Shown: positions 36,594-46,414, numbered from the stretch's first letter. The stretch is DNA of 64,000 bases from Caldilineaceae bacterium (GCA_011523365.1 WTGY01000149.1:37850-101849); one strand, 5' to 3'. Notes: generated from the letters alone by a model not told the origin. Made by a program: numbers and translations.

Positions 36594-39194
36594 TTACTCT
36601 ACTTTCTCCACAGGGCAGTGGAACTCGACCGCGAAATCGGTTGGCGCTACTTCGACGAAGAATTCTTCTCCGGGTAAGTCCCAAGCAATTGTACTGTCAT
36701 CTCCGCCTCTGAGATTGCTCAGCCGCTGCCAGAAGCAGAACAGGTCTTCCCGGGGTTTTCCTTTGTACTCGCCTGGGCCGATGTCCAGGCCTACCACATA
36801 CATGCCGGGGGGGACCAAAGTCAGAAACGGATCGCGCGGCGCAAGATGCGCAATTGGCGCCAGCTCACATTCTGTCGTAAAGGCAAAGTCGCCACTCTGC
36901 AGTTCCACATAGAAGGGCCCTTCATGCAGACCCATCGCGATGATGTTTTCGGGGTCCTGGTTCAGAGCGCTCAACCGCGCCCATTTGCAGAAAGAGCCCT
37001 CCGAAACTTCTCCACGATAGACGCCGGGCGCGATCTCTTTGCCTACCTCATAGGTTCCGGGAAGCACTGAAGTGGGGGCAGGAGCGGAAGTTTCAAGGTC
37101 GGGAAGGAGGATCGAGCCGGCTTCATATCCTTCCAAATCAGTCGACAACAAGATAAGGTTCTTCGCGTCTTCGGCCACTTCGTGGATCGACGTGCAGACC
37201 GTGGGCGTGTTGGGCTTAAGCGAGTAGGGGCCGGGCGGGAGGCGGGAGGGCGGACATTCGACGTCATCGTCGATGAACTCCAGGTATTCGCCGAAGTGAC
37301 TGTATCTCCGGCGACGGCTATCGACCAATGCAGTTCCGTCATATTTCAGCGGCCCGCTGCTCAGATTCAGCAGACGGAATTTCGTCTGTACGAATCGGCC
37401 CTGCGTGGTGACGGAATCGCCTTCGTCGTTGCTGAGTTCCCGGCCCAACTCTTCGACAGAGAGTACACGCCAACACACGTCTCCAACCTGAACGTCCTCT
37501 TTAACAAGATTGAAGCGAAGCGGCAAAACATCAGACAGTTCCAAGGCCACTGTCTCGGCGCCGCCTTCGCTGCCATCCAGGTCGTCTGCGATGAGGACAA
37601 GTCCTGTCGCATTGGCCGAAACTTCATAGATGCTTGTGCAGGTGGTAATGGCATTGGGTTTGAGGGTGAAGGGTCCCAGAATACCGCCTGTGCATCTCTC
37701 ATTTTCCGCAATAAACTCAAATCGCCCCCGTTCATACTCACGGCCCTGACTGTCCCGCAGTAAGGCGCCGTGAAAATCCAGATCGGCGCTCCCCTTATTG
37801 GTGAGTTGAAAACGCAATTCGACGAAGCGGTCCTTGGTCTTCTCCCGTTTGCCGCCGGCCTCCAGCAGATGGCCGCGATCCTCGGCGGAAAGGATTTGCC
37901 AGCGTACGTCCCCGACGCGAACAACGTCACCAAGGGATTTCGGCGGGACCGGCGGCAGATTCAGGCCGACGCTGACTGTTTCCTGCGTTCCACTTGATCC
38001 AAGTCCACCTGCTTCGAGCACAAGATCTGTTGCGTCTACTTTGACTTCATAGAGGGTCGTGCAGGTTGTCAGGATGTTGGGCTTGAGGGTGAATGGTCTC
38101 CACCTCCCGAACGACCGCCTGCCGAAACATTCCTCGTCATCTTCCATGAACTCTTTTGGGTAGTGAGGCGCGGGAATCCCCGGCACGCGATAGTGCCGAT
38201 ATTCACGCCCCTGACTATCGTGTAAAGGAAGAGTTTCGATGGCTTCAAATTCCACAGGATCGCTGCCTACGTTAAGGAATTGAAAACGCACCTGGATGAA
38301 ACGTTCGTCGGTAGTCCGGTTGTCGCCACCGTCGTTTTTGAGCTCATGGCCAAGGTTCTGCGCGGAGAGTACCTGCCATTGCACGTCTCCGACCTGGAAC
38401 TCTTCCCCGATCGAATAGTCGGGCGGGGGGCTTGGCTGCCGACTTTGATCCCGCTCAATCATTGGTACCCGCACGATGTAGACATTCACTAGGCCGGCGA
38501 TCTCCGGGTATGCAAATCCATCATCGACCGGACGTACCGCCGCGACATCATCTGCGGGTCCCACGTTGGCGTCTGACTGGCGGGGCGCCTGATGAGGGCC
38601 GACACCCGGCTTTTCGTTTGTTTCGGTGCCCGCGTCCCATAAGAGCAACTTTCCTGTAACATTCTGTAAAAGGATGGGCTTGCCGTTCTCATCGAACAGG
38701 GGGATGCCGCTTTCGACGGGAGCAAGGAAGAGATCATTGGATTGTACGAGCATGGCGGCGAAGGACAGGTAAGGCGTTTCAGGCGAGGCGGTCAGTTCAA
38801 ATTCGTAGGATTCACCAGCTTGCAACAGCCTGGGGCTATCGGCGCAGACCGGTGTGCTGAAGACGCTCGCGGTCAGCCCTCTTGCGCGCAGCGCTGCCGC
38901 CAACGCGGTCGGGTCGCCGTCTTCGGACAGCGCTTCCAGCCCCTCCCCCCGGTCGGCTTCGCCGTTGGTGAAGAATGGGCCGTCCTCGTTATGCAGAACC
39001 CAGACGCCTGGGGAGAAGAGAGCAGGTGGGTCGCTGTCAGCGGAGGTGTTCTGGATGCGCACGCGGAAGAGGACGGATGCTTCGGAGTCCGCGGCACTGG
39101 TCCGGGGCTCCGACTGTGCTGACGCATAGCTGGTTGCAAAGAATAACGTCAGAATTACTGCGATCGCCACGCGTCCAAAACGCATGTTATGCAT
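36594..39194 (-). CDS. Large secreted protein: spondin domain, three DUF4352-like domains, two C-terminal repeats
   Basis: An 866-aa exported protein with a Sec signal ([21 protein letters not shown]). Residues 40-200 form a spondin_N domain ([38 protein letters not shown]). Three beta-sandwich repeats follow at about 265-400, 425-545 and 570-690, each with VGDV.W.VLSAE.LG....., F.LKPN..T.CT.IYEV and a DSQGREY motif, as in DUF4352/Telokin-like lipoprotein domains. Two 70-residue repeats end it ([17 protein letters not shown] and [17 protein letters not shown]), each with paired cysteines. GAGGAG lies 8 nt before ATG 39194. Probable surface or adhesion protein. Confidence 0.85.
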   Translation of the reverse strand: MHNMRFGRVAIAVILTLFFATSYASAQSEPRTSAADSEASVLFRVRIQNTSADSDPPALFSPGVWVLHNEDGPFFTNGEADRGEGLEALSEDGDPTALAAALRARGLTASVFSTPVCADSPRLLQAGESYEFELTASPETPYLSFAAMLVQSNDLFLAPVESGIPLFDENGKPILLQNVTGKLLLWDAGTETNEKPGVGPHQAPRQSDANVGPADDVAAVRPVDDGFAYPEIAGLVNVYIVRVPMIERDQSRQPSPPPDYSIGEEFQVGDVQWQVLSAQNLGHELKNDGGDNRTTDERFIQVRFQFLNVGSDPVEFEAIETLPLHDSQGREYRHYRVPGIPAPHYPKEFMEDDEECFGRRSFGRWRPFTLKPNILTTCTTLYEVKVDATDLVLEAGGLGSSGTQETVSVGLNLPPVPPKSLGDVVRVGDVRWQILSAEDRGHLLEAGGKREKTKDRFVELRFQLTNKGSADLDFHGALLRDSQGREYERGRFEFIAENERCTGGILGPFTLKPNAITTCTSIYEVSANATGLVLIADDLDGSEGGAETVALELSDVLPLRFNLVKEDVQVGDVCWRVLSVEELGRELSNDEGDSVTTQGRFVQTKFRLLNLSSGPLKYDGTALVDSRRRRYSHFGEYLEFIDDDVECPPSRLPPGPYSLKPNTPTVCTSIHEVAEDAKNLILLSTDLEGYEAGSILLPDLETSAPAPTSVLPGTYEVGKEIAPGVYRGEVSEGSFCKWARLSALNQDPENIIAMGLHEGPFYVELQSGDFAFTTECELAPIAHLAPRDPFLTLVPPGMYVVGLDIGPGEYKGKPREDLFCFWQRLSNLRGGDDSTIAWDLPGEEFFVEVAPTDFAVEFHCPVEKVE

Positions 39195-39253
39195 TGTCGC
39201 TTCTCCTCAACTGATATCTTGTTGAGCTGTTTTTCAAGACTGTGGAGGCAGGG

Positions 39254-40537
39254 TCAGACTGTGGAGTAGGCGTTGCGAGCCCTGCGATACGCGCTTTCTC
39301 GATACTCGCCAATGCTTTGCAGTAGCCCTTCCGTTGTTGAGATGGCTTCCTCGAATTCAGTCGCAACAACGCGGGCGACGGACTCACCAATATCCCCGGC
39401 GTCAAATTCTGCAAGGAAATCCGATTCCGCTACAGACTCCGTGAATTCACCAGCTTTGTCGATTACAAATTGCGTACGGGTTGCGATCCATTCCCACACG
39501 TTGTCCGCGCCTACTCTCTTGGCCAGCGCTTCCAACCATTTCAGGACGGAACTGAAGCCTTCGTCTTTCAATTCGTTGTAGGCGTTGCCCAAGGCGCTTT
39601 GCGCGTTTCCGACTATGTCGGCGAAATCGGCCAGCTTGCCTGCGCCATCCAGCACCTCCCACCAACCCTGGGCCAGCTTGAACAGATGACGCCCCAGAAA
39701 CAGCAGGGAAACGATCTGAAGCGCAAACATCAGCGGCGTCAAGATCGGGATAATGAATGGAAACAGCAGCGAAATTCCGATAATCAAGCCTGTAATGACC
39801 AAGCCACCCAGACCGGCAAAGATGCTTGTTGTCACTACCTTGTCTACCATCTGAGACCACGTGATATTTCCTGCCGCGTACTCCAGACCGCATTCCAGAC
39901 AGGCCAGGAAGGCCCCCACGATTACGCCGAGAATTGCGCCTTTGACCATACCACTCAATGTTTGTCTCAGGGCAGCGTTGACCGCCTCGGAACGCAGGGC
40001 AGCCCTAGCGTCGGCCAAGTCCGCCGCGCTCATTTCATTTGCTCCCAGAATCCTGTTTTTCGTCGAGCTCCACCATACGCCGTTGTCAGCCGTCGCAGGG
40101 CCTCCCACCGAGCGGGGCACGATGTGGGACCAATCCTTGCCCTTATGGAATTTCCACACCGCTTCGGGACCGGCGGCCCGCACCGGCGCGGGCACACTCT
40201 CCCAGAGGCCGCGGGCCGCGGGCAAACTCTTGTACTCGGCGCCGGCATAGTGGTACTTGAGCCTCAGATTTCCGGGCAGGCTCTCGAATACAAGGTTGTT
40301 TCGAGCAGCATTGAGAAACCGGCCTGCGACCCACAACGAACCTTTGCCCGAGGCCACATGTTCATACACTACAGGTGATTGTAGAACTCCCAGGCCTTCC
40401 GGGATTGGGATCAGAGGGATGACTTGAGCGTGGGCAGGCGCAGGAGCAGGCCACACAGCATTCGTCAAGGTCAGCGCCACTCCGACTTTAGCGGTCGATC
40501 GCAAGAAATGTCGACGGGAAAGTGCAGGCTTAGTCAT
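39254..40537 (-). CDS. Tat-exported membrane protein with HNH-like motif
   Basis: A 427-aa protein with a twin-arginine signal (SRRHFLRS at 7-14, then a hydrophobic stretch to AHAQ). Residues 134-165 (KDWSHIVPRSVGGPATADNG, then N161-R-I-L-G) resemble an HNH/His-Me nuclease loop with H138 and N152/N161. Three hydrophobic segments follow (about 197-215, 238-258 and 259-285) and an amphipathic tail. I recall similar proteins in other bacteria but not a function; a nuclease-type effector with a membrane domain is one reading. It lies 59 bp upstream of the spondin gene on the same strand, so the two may be co-expressed. Confidence 0.75.
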   Translation of the reverse strand: MTKPALSRRHFLRSTAKVGVALTLTNAVWPAPAPAHAQVIPLIPIPEGLGVLQSPVVYEHVASGKGSLWVAGRFLNAARNNLVFESLPGNLRLKYHYAGAEYKSLPAARGLWESVPAPVRAAGPEAVWKFHKGKDWSHIVPRSVGGPATADNGVWWSSTKNRILGANEMSAADLADARAALRSEAVNAALRQTLSGMVKGAILGVIVGAFLACLECGLEYAAGNITWSQMVDKVVTTSIFAGLGGLVITGLIIGISLLFPFIIPILTPLMFALQIVSLLFLGRHLFKLAQGWWEVLDGAGKLADFADIVGNAQSALGNAYNELKDEGFSSVLKWLEALAKRVGADNVWEWIATRTQFVIDKAGEFTESVAESDFLAEFDAGDIGESVARVVATEFEEAISTTEGLLQSIGEYRESAYRRARNAYSTV

Positions 40538-40659
40538 CTTTCACTCCTGACGATATGTATTGGGATACGATGTTAACCTATCCTTGGACGACAGAAAAAG
40601 GCGTAAGGGATCCCAATGCCCAGGCCACAAAAAGGAAGCGATAGAGTGTTTTCAGACGG

Positions 40660-40833
40660 AGAACCGCCGGGCTATGGCAGACGGTCCCCAACGCTCCCAA
40701 TCCCAAAGACCATCGATTGTCACCAGATAGCGACTAACCGTCCTCAGGTCAGGGCCGCAGACACAATGTCAAATTCACCAACTTGGTTAATTTGCGGATA
40801 CTGCTGGCGTAGCTGGATAGAGCGGTTTGGGCT
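40660..40833 (-). pseudogene. DUF3102-like gene relic c
   Basis: DNA closely matches the 3' two-thirds of the intact gene at 47489-48157, starting from GAACCGCCGGGCTATGGC and including CACCAACTTGGTTAATTTGC. The 5' part is replaced at about 40833. Confidence 0.85.
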
Positions 40834-40930
40834 ATTCCCCAAACCTCGTCACGTTGTGAAAAGTCTACAAACCAAATGGAGACCGCGAAGGTCTCGCCCA
40901 TAGTAACGAATTTGCGCAGGGGCCCCCACC

Positions 40931-41269
40931 CTACCACCGCCGCGCCTTGGTCAGTTCTAGCAGTTCCCCAAGCGATTGATTTATCTCCCACAAGTTGACT
41001 AGCTGGGCATACTGAAGCCGCACAGGCAGGTTTTCGGGGGCGTTCCATTTGTCATCGCACCACTTCTGCGCTTGCTCTACAGTCTCAAACGGTCCGCTCT
41101 CAAAAAGAACGTGACTTTCTGCCCCGTCTGTTTCCACAAATACTTTGGCTGTAAATCCCCCGTCCTCATTGACAAATACACTGCCATCGGCGCTAAAGAA
41201 ATCTGACTGGACATAGAAGTTCGTCCAGTAGAGGGATCCGTCGCTCAGATCCCTATCCACTTTCCACAT
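40931..41269 (-). CDS. Hypothetical protein
   Basis: A 112-aa soluble protein (MWKVDRDLSDGSLYWTNFYV) with an acidic beta-rich first half and a helical end (WEINQSLGELLELTKARRW). The first half has the style of small DUF-type inhibitors or cargo proteins (FETVEQAQKWCDDKW). A GGAAAGGA site lies just before ATG 41269. Not recognised. A strong hairpin separates it from the SF3 ATPase upstream. Confidence 0.6.
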   Translation of the reverse strand: MWKVDRDLSDGSLYWTNFYVQSDFFSADGSVFVNEDGGFTAKVFVETDGAESHVLFESGPFETVEQAQKWCDDKWNAPENLPVRLQYAQLVNLWEINQSLGELLELTKARRW

Positions 41270-41369
41270 GATCCTTTCCCTTACTTGTATGCGCCTACTG
41301 CCTGAACCGAACTATCCGTGACAAAGTAAATTGCGCTGCTTTTAGTGTGAAAATAGGGAATTCACGAAA

Positions 41370-41447
41370 AAAAGTTTCGATCCAACTGTCCCTACTGTCC
41401 CCTTTTTCTATATGGGGGACAGTAGGGACAGTAAATATGAAACTTTT
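41370..41447 (-). terminator. Long double-stem terminator after the SF3 ATPase gene
   Basis: Inner perfect 18-bp stem ACTGTCCCTACTGTCCCC (41385-41402) with 41415-41432, plus outer arms AAAAGTTTC / GAAACTTTT (41370-41378, 41439-41447). Read leftward the outer arm runs into a T-run. It begins exactly at the stop codon of the upstream gene. Confidence 0.8.
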
Positions 41448-43006
41448 CAATCGTTTTTCAGACTTTCTTCTTCCGCCGTGGTCCGTAAGCGAAGACCTCT
41501 CCAGCCTCGAACACTCTTACCCTTAATTTTCTTTTTGATTGCAATAACCTGCGGAGAGTGGAAAGCCAAAGCCATTGTGTCAGCTACCAATTTTCCCGAA
41601 GACTTGCCGTCTTCACTAGCCTCTTCCAGAAGTTCCATAATGTCTGAAGACGGTACGAAGTCATTCTTGTCGCCGAGCTCGTACCTTGCCATAAGCGCAG
41701 AGGCAAGCGGATTTTGTCGCTTCAGAATGAACTCAGCTATAGCTTCCCGTGTTTCAGGTGTCTGGCATGCTGCATCCATATTCCCTTGCTGCCACAAAGC
41801 CACAGCACGGCTCATAACCGATTGTCTGAAGAAAGCTATGGCGTCTTCAGTCATAAGTAGGTCGCGCTCTTTCTGCGACATGGGGTTATCCGGCATTTGG
41901 TAGACCCATTGAAAACGCTCCGGCATTCCTTGATCGCTCATTTCCACACTCGGATAGTCATAGCCGACAAAGATCGCAGTGCCAAGCCTGCTCTTGCTAA
42001 CACGGTTTTCATACTTCTTTTCAACTGACACCATGTCGTCTACCCAGGTCTTGAGCATAGAACCATGAATCATTTTGTCAGTCTTGCCGCCGCTTTCATC
42101 TATGAATACCCACAGCTTTTCAGATAGCAGAGACGTAACAACGCTGAAGTGGTCTCCCGCCGGTGAAAGTGCCCGTCCAGCTTCCACCCTGGCTACCATT
42201 CCAGGAAAAGCACGCTCCATCAGAGTTATCAATGTGCTTTTCCCCCAATTCTTAGGCGCGACAAGCACATCGATTGACTTGCTAATCCCTAGCGCATGAC
42301 GGGCAAGCCGTGTAATGAGAGTCTGGCCGAACCTGTCACGAATCGCCGTCCGCATAGCACATGCCCCATCAGACTTTGCAGAAAGTATGGCGCGGTCAAG
42401 CATGGGCAGAATCCAGTCGCGAGAAAGGTACAAATGGCTGGACAGTTGTTCAGGTGACATTGTTAAACCGGTGGTCAGGTCCAAGCCTCCGCCGTCCGCA
42501 AGCGGTATGACAGGATGCGCATTGCGCCGGTCGAAGTCCTCAGCCGCAACGTTTTCGCACTCATCGCCCGCCAAGAGCTGCTGTGACAATTGACGTGCCA
42601 CGCGCACGATATGGTGTGATGCAAGGGTAAGGTCGTTAGCAAGGTAATTCTCGTAGGCCGTCTTGTCGACCGACGCAACGTCGATTATGTTTTCATATAT
42701 TTCGCTGGCCGCCTCTTTTCTGGCCGCTACAATCATCGCCCGAATAACGGCTTGGCAGGCTAATAAACTTCCGTCCAGAAGCAGCCAGGTTCCGTAGGTG
42801 TCGCTTACGTAGGCCTTCTGGCCTCTCTGGTTGCGAAAACTGGTGCAGAAAAAACGGAGAACGCGAGCAGCGTCCGCTTCCTCGAGACTGTCGATTTGCA
42901 GCCACTGCGGTAAGTACCACTCCGCAACGGCGTTAGACCACTGCTTACGCGTTCGAATGTAAGCGTCTTCTGGAGCTGCAAAGCCGTTGTTGGTTAGGGC
43001 AGACAT
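41447..43006 (-). CDS. Phage/plasmid-type SF3 helicase-like replication ATPase
   Basis: A 519-aa protein. Walker A VLVAPKNWGKST (247-258) and Walker B LWVFIDESGG (298-307) have the spacing of D5/VirE-like superfamily 3 ATPases that unwind origins of phages and integrative elements. The N-terminal 200 residues have no clear primase motif. ATG 43006 follows GGAGGGGGAGGGG; longer in-frame starts have no ribosome site. Its neighbours are ribbon-helix-helix genes, a typical element control set. The integrase at 23 kb could belong to the same ancestral element. Confidence 0.75.
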   Translation of the reverse strand: MSALTNNGFAAPEDAYIRTRKQWSNAVAEWYLPQWLQIDSLEEADAARVLRFFCTSFRNQRGQKAYVSDTYGTWLLLDGSLLACQAVIRAMIVAARKEAASEIYENIIDVASVDKTAYENYLANDLTLASHHIVRVARQLSQQLLAGDECENVAAEDFDRRNAHPVIPLADGGGLDLTTGLTMSPEQLSSHLYLSRDWILPMLDRAILSAKSDGACAMRTAIRDRFGQTLITRLARHALGISKSIDVLVAPKNWGKSTLITLMERAFPGMVARVEAGRALSPAGDHFSVVTSLLSEKLWVFIDESGGKTDKMIHGSMLKTWVDDMVSVEKKYENRVSKSRLGTAIFVGYDYPSVEMSDQGMPERFQWVYQMPDNPMSQKERDLLMTEDAIAFFRQSVMSRAVALWQQGNMDAACQTPETREAIAEFILKRQNPLASALMARYELGDKNDFVPSSDIMELLEEASEDGKSSGKLVADTMALAFHSPQVIAIKKKIKGKSVRGWRGLRLRTTAEEESLKND

Positions 43007-43065
43007 GACCCCTCCCCCTCCTGGAGTAGAATAGGGATGCTTCGGCACACCCTCAAATGAGGCAC

Positions 43066-43094
43066 AAAAACCGCACCTAGCCAACAGTGCGGTC
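43066..43094 (-). terminator. Terminator after the ribbon-helix-helix gene
   Basis: Leftward stem GACCGCAC / GTGCGGTT with a 10-nt loop followed by TTTTTG, 13 bp after the stop at 43107. Confidence 0.75.
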
Positions 43095-43106
43095 TTGCTT
43101 TCTGCT

Positions 43107-43373
43107 CTAATCACGAACTGGGATCAGGGATGGATCTTGATCGGACAAGTCGAATGCGTTTGGATTGACAAAGCGCACTGGAAGATCAACTCTTGTGACT
43201 CCCCCTGACTTCGTGCATAGGATAGGGTTGTCGTAACAGGACACAAACAACCTGATCAGGCTCCCCACAACGTAAGACATAGTCAAGTCGTGATCTTTCG
43301 CAATGCGAGCCACTGCATCTTTCGTTTCCTGTTCGATCCTCAAATTGATATTTGTCATTGCCTTGTCGGCCAT
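43107..43373 (-). CDS. Ribbon-helix-helix (CopG/Arc-like) DNA-binding protein
   Basis: An 88-aa protein from ATG 43373 with AAGGGGAG upstream. The text KAMTNINLRIEQETKDAVAR and IAKDHDLTMSYVVGSLIRLF is a beta-strand followed by two helices, as in Arc/CopG repressors. It probably controls the SF3 ATPase gene, although a terminator lies between them. A second, damaged copy of the fold lies just upstream (43459-43620). Confidence 0.8.
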   Translation of the reverse strand: MADKAMTNINLRIEQETKDAVARIAKDHDLTMSYVVGSLIRLFVSCYDNPILCTKSGGVTRVDLPVRFVNPNAFDLSDQDPSLIPVRD

Positions 43374-43458
43374 ATGTCTCCCCTTCTTGTTTAGAACTCC
43401 AAAAGTCGTAACGAACGAAGTGAACGGGGGAACTCCAATCGAAGTCATTCCGTCCCGT

Positions 43459-43620
43459 TTAGTCATTCGTTCCGGGGCGTTGTAGTAGGGCACCAACAGC
43501 AAAGCAAGTCAAATTCACGTCATGATCTTCAGCTATGCGGTGTAGCATATCTTGTGTTTCAACTTGAAGCAGGACATTTGTTGGGATCCGGCCCCTCGGC
43601 TGCGCTCTTACCCGTCTTAC
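43459..43620 (-). pseudogene. Damaged ribbon-helix-helix gene
   Basis: The frame reads RIPTNVLLQVETQDMLHRIA and EDHDVNLTCFAVGALLQ, a paralogue of the adjacent 43107-43373 protein, then stops early. No ATG, GTG or TTG with a ribosome site lies at the right place; the frame upstream runs through the operator. Probably inactive. Confidence 0.55.
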
Positions 43621-43633
43621 CGCACTCCCCTTT

Positions 43634-43678
43634 TTTTTGTAACACGCTGTAAAACAATATTTTACATTGTAATACAAA
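43634..43678. promoter_or_regulatory. Palindromic operator between divergent small genes
   Basis: TTTGTAACACGCTGTAAAAC and then AATATTTTACATTGTAATACAAA. It has an inner perfect TGTAAAA / TTTTACA palindrome and outer TTTGTA.. / ..TACAAA arms. A plausible binding site for the ribbon-helix-helix protein(s) nearby, covering both promoters. Confidence 0.6.
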
Positions 43679-43689
43679 GTGGCGATCTC

Positions 43690-43851
43690 ATGCAAACAGC
43701 AGAAATAGGCGACCGCCTAACAGCCCAGCTGCGCGCCATCTCTGCCGATACGCGCTTGCCAGTCAACCGGAGTATAGATATTTGCTGTAAAAGGGTTGCG
43801 CTTGCCAATCTTGGCACTGGGAGCACCAAGAACTTGCTACAAAGGGCGTAA
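43690..43851 (+). CDS. Possible small protein divergent from the ribbon-helix-helix genes
   Basis: A 53-aa frame (MQTAEIGDRLTAQLRAISAD then TRLPVNRSIDICCKRVALAN) that starts just after the operator. Helical, with a strand-helix look (LPVNRSIDICCKRVA) faintly like another small DNA-binding protein. The ribosome site is weak. It could be a control gene of the element. Confidence 0.35.
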   Translation: MQTAEIGDRLTAQLRAISADTRLPVNRSIDICCKRVALANLGTGSTKNLLQRA

Positions 43852-44110
43852 TTGGAGGATCAGTCGTCAGAAGATGAAGCGGTGGTCAGCAGCTCTATGA
43901 ACTGATTGCGGTTAAGCGGCTGGATGCTAATCACTGTCGTTGTAGGGAAAACAGCGATTTTCCGGCGCTCTCGTGACGCCCAAGCCGTCCGTGGGTGGGA
44001 TACAGGCATATGAGTGGGTGTATGATCGGTAGGAATGTTTGCGCCAGGGGACTCGAGATCGGCTCCTCGTTTACAATTAGGAGAGGCGCGTAAATCCAAC
44101 CGTCCCACCA
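43852..44110. other. Short stretch without a firm gene
   Basis: A leftward frame ends RRKIAVFPTTTVISIQPLNR and NQFIELLTTASSSDD at 43860. It looks partly protein-like, but no start or family could be identified. Confidence 0.3.
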
Positions 44111-44170
44111 TAAATCGCCGGGCAATGGACGACGGTCCTCACCGCTCCCAAGCCCATAGGTCATCGAGGG

Positions 44171-44512
44171 TCACCAGATGGGGACTAACCGTTCTCCGGT
44201 CAGGACCGCCGACACAGTGCCAAATTCACCAAGTTGGTTAATTTGCGGGTACTGCTGGCGTTGCCGGATAAAGCGGTTTGCGGTCGTGTAGGCGATGCTC
44301 CGCTCTTTGCGTGCTAATAGCCACGCCCCATGTGGTAGCTGCTGCCTGATCCGGAGCAACGCATCACCCGCCAACCAGGCTTCCTCGAACATCCCTTTAT
44401 CGTCGATCAGGTCCGGCAGCCAAGTGTTATCCTGTGACCAGGAACCGAACTTGATTGAAGGATCGAACAGGGCTTGAAGGTCAGGTATTTGCCGGATAGT
44501 TGCCTCGCTCAT
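44171..44512 (-). CDS. DUF3102-like protein, divergent N-terminus and shortened C-terminus (copy d)
   Basis: A 113-aa protein with EEAWLAGDALLRIRQQLPHG, RSIAYTTANRFIRQRQQYPQ and INQLGEFGTVSAVLTGE, the full DUF3102-like core. The first 40 residues (MSEATIRQIPDLQALFDPSI) differ from the other copies. The frame stops where related DNA continues to about 44110, so the C-terminal half has been lost. It may still make the core domain. Confidence 0.65.
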   Translation of the reverse strand: MSEATIRQIPDLQALFDPSIKFGSWSQDNTWLPDLIDDKGMFEEAWLAGDALLRIRQQLPHGAWLLARKERSIAYTTANRFIRQRQQYPQINQLGEFGTVSAVLTGERLVPIW

Positions 44513-44709
44513 AGCCTTTATCGTACCATAGCCAGACTACTAACACCGGTGCTGGTTGACAGACGGCTGATGGCGGTTCAGGTGCGGACAAGGGGCGAAC
44601 CTAGAACGTACCCCCGACCAGAGTAAAAAGGTGTTTCAAAAGTGTTCCAGGGAACGTTCCAAGGAGAGAAAGGACGGGTTGGGTTTCTCGGTACTGAAAA
44701 GGAGGGTTT

Positions 44710-45570
44710 GTGAAGATCATTTCCTGGAATATCGCCCACCGATGCGAGCCTTGGCGCTGCTTGCTAGATATGGATGCAGATATTGCGCTCCTGCAAGAGG
44801 CGGCGGAGCCACCATCAGGGGTCAGCCAGCGCATCGAAGTCGACTCGGGTCCCTGGAACACCGCCGGCGGGGGCGGGGGTCTTGGTTGGCGAGCGGCGGT
44901 TGTCAAACTTTCTGAGGAGGTGAGGGTAGACTGGATAGAGGCAAAACCAATATCCAAAGCGGTTTCAGGTGACTTCGCAGTCAGCCAGGCCGGCACGCTT
45001 GCTGCCGCTCGGGTTACGCCTGCGAGCGGCAAACCGTTGATTGTGATATCGATGTACGCACCATGGACGCGCCCCCATGCTTCGACCAAGAGCAGCTGGA
45101 TCATCTCCGACATATCGGCCCATCGCCTTGTCTCGGACTTGTCCGCGTTCATCGGGCGTCAGCGAAATCATCGAATTATTGCAGCGGGAGACCTAAACAT
45201 TCTCTACGGCTACGGAGACCATGGCAGCCCTTATTGGAAAAGGCGCTATCAGACAGTTTTTGACAGGATGGATGCCATAGGGCTGCCTATTGCCGGGCCT
45301 TGGGCGCCTAACGGCCAACAAGCAAGTCCCTGGCCGGAGGAACTACCCCAGGAGAGCAGGAACGTCCCTACTTACCGCACCAATCGCAAAGAACCCAAAA
45401 CGGCCAAGCGACAGTTGGACTTTGTCTTTGCGTCAAAATCGCTTGCGGAATCGGTGTCCGTGCGTGCGCTCAATGAGCCGGACCAGTGGGGGCCAAGCGA
45501 CCACTGCCGTTTGCAGATTGAAATCTCAACAGGCGGATCTCACGAAGGAAGTAACCAGACTTGGGCTTGA
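44710..45570 (+). CDS. Endonuclease/exonuclease/phosphatase (EEP) family protein
   Basis: A 286-aa EEP-fold hydrolase, related to exonuclease III and DNase I. Motifs in order: ISWNIAHR (N7), LLQEA (E30, metal), ISMYAPW, AAGDLNIL (D161, N163), RQLDFVFAS and the final GPSDHCRL with the catalytic Asp-His. It probably cleaves a phosphodiester in DNA, RNA or a nucleotide. GTG 44710 has AAGGAGG 4 nt upstream. No signal peptide. It stands alone between DUF3102-like copies. Confidence 0.88.
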   Translation: MKIISWNIAHRCEPWRCLLDMDADIALLQEAAEPPSGVSQRIEVDSGPWNTAGGGGGLGWRAAVVKLSEEVRVDWIEAKPISKAVSGDFAVSQAGTLAAARVTPASGKPLIVISMYAPWTRPHASTKSSWIISDISAHRLVSDLSAFIGRQRNHRIIAAGDLNILYGYGDHGSPYWKRRYQTVFDRMDAIGLPIAGPWAPNGQQASPWPEELPQESRNVPTYRTNRKEPKTAKRQLDFVFASKSLAESVSVRALNEPDQWGPSDHCRLQIEISTGGSHEGSNQTWA

Positions 45571-45789
45571 GCACCGGCAGACCAATTGCGGCAGTTTGCA
45601 GAAGTTTTCACAGGCCGACCCTTTGATTGGCCTGATCGAGGGCGGTAGGCACAGGCCATGAGGACGCGGGAGCTTCTGTGAGACAGGCCAATCGCTGAGA
45701 CGGCGACGGCCTGGAGCGGGACTCACGGCTTAACTGAAAGAGCGCCGACGCGGCAACCAGCCCGCGTCGGCAAGCACCAGGAGGGAGCA

Positions 45790-46065
45790 ATGCGGAGATG
45801 GCGGTTGACGCGGCGCGGGGATTATATCAACAGCGAGCTTGCCAATCGCACGCGGGCGGCGGTTGTGTCGTTGGAGCGTTCCGGTCTGTGGGCATTCGTT
45901 GTACGCACCCTGCAAGGGCAAGAGACAGGGCGGGGCAGGAACTATCCGACGGCGGCCGCGGCAATGCAAGCGGCGGAAGCGTCCACAGCGCCGGCCAAAC
46001 CAAACAGAGAGGTTGCGGCGCAAGTGATGGACTACTTACGCGCCAAACAGGGTGGGGCACAATGA
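45790..46065 (+). CDS. Small hypothetical protein
   Basis: A 91-aa basic protein (MRRWRLTRRGDYINSELANR) with GGAGGGAG before the ATG and an Ala-rich tail. The text is consistent with a real phage- or plasmid-type small protein, but no family is recognised. It is followed by a dispersed repeat. Confidence 0.5.
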   Translation: MRRWRLTRRGDYINSELANRTRAAVVSLERSGLWAFVVRTLQGQETGRGRNYPTAAAAMQAAEASTAPAKPNREVAAQVMDYLRAKQGGAQ

Positions 46066-46141
46066 GCGCAGACAGGGGCACGGCGCCGGAAGTGGAAGCG
46101 ACGGCAAGGGCAAAAGGGTTGACAACGAGCCCTTGTTCCCG

Positions 46142-46246
46142 GGCTCACGAAGTCACGCAGAAAATGCTTTTTTGTCCACGGAGGGCACGGAGAAACACGG
46201 AGAACACCTTTTTCTGGTCCGCGGGAGGACACGGTGAACATCAAAG
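46142..46246. repeat. Dispersed ACGGAGG-type repeat, copy 4
   Basis: Contains a T-run then GTCCACGGAGGGCACGGAGA and AACACGGAGAACACC, another T-run and GGTCCGCGGGAGGACACGG. Same family as 11671-11797 and 22424-22478. Confidence 0.85.
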
Positions 46247-46414
46247 GCGTATGAGGCATCCATTCCAGCGCCCGGCCCTATTCTTGAGGCCGTCTGTTCT
46301 CCCTGAAAGGGCTTCAAAGAGCCCCGCTAAGCCCACCAGGGAGACCTCATCGTTGGCCAATAGTACCGCCGGTGTCAGAATTGCCAGCACTGAAATGATG
46401 GTGAATACGCGCAG

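Noticed and set aside
43860..44111. 83-codon leftward frame with a protein-like end
   Set aside because: Only the last 35 residues look plausible, with no start or family; kept as a note, not as a gene.
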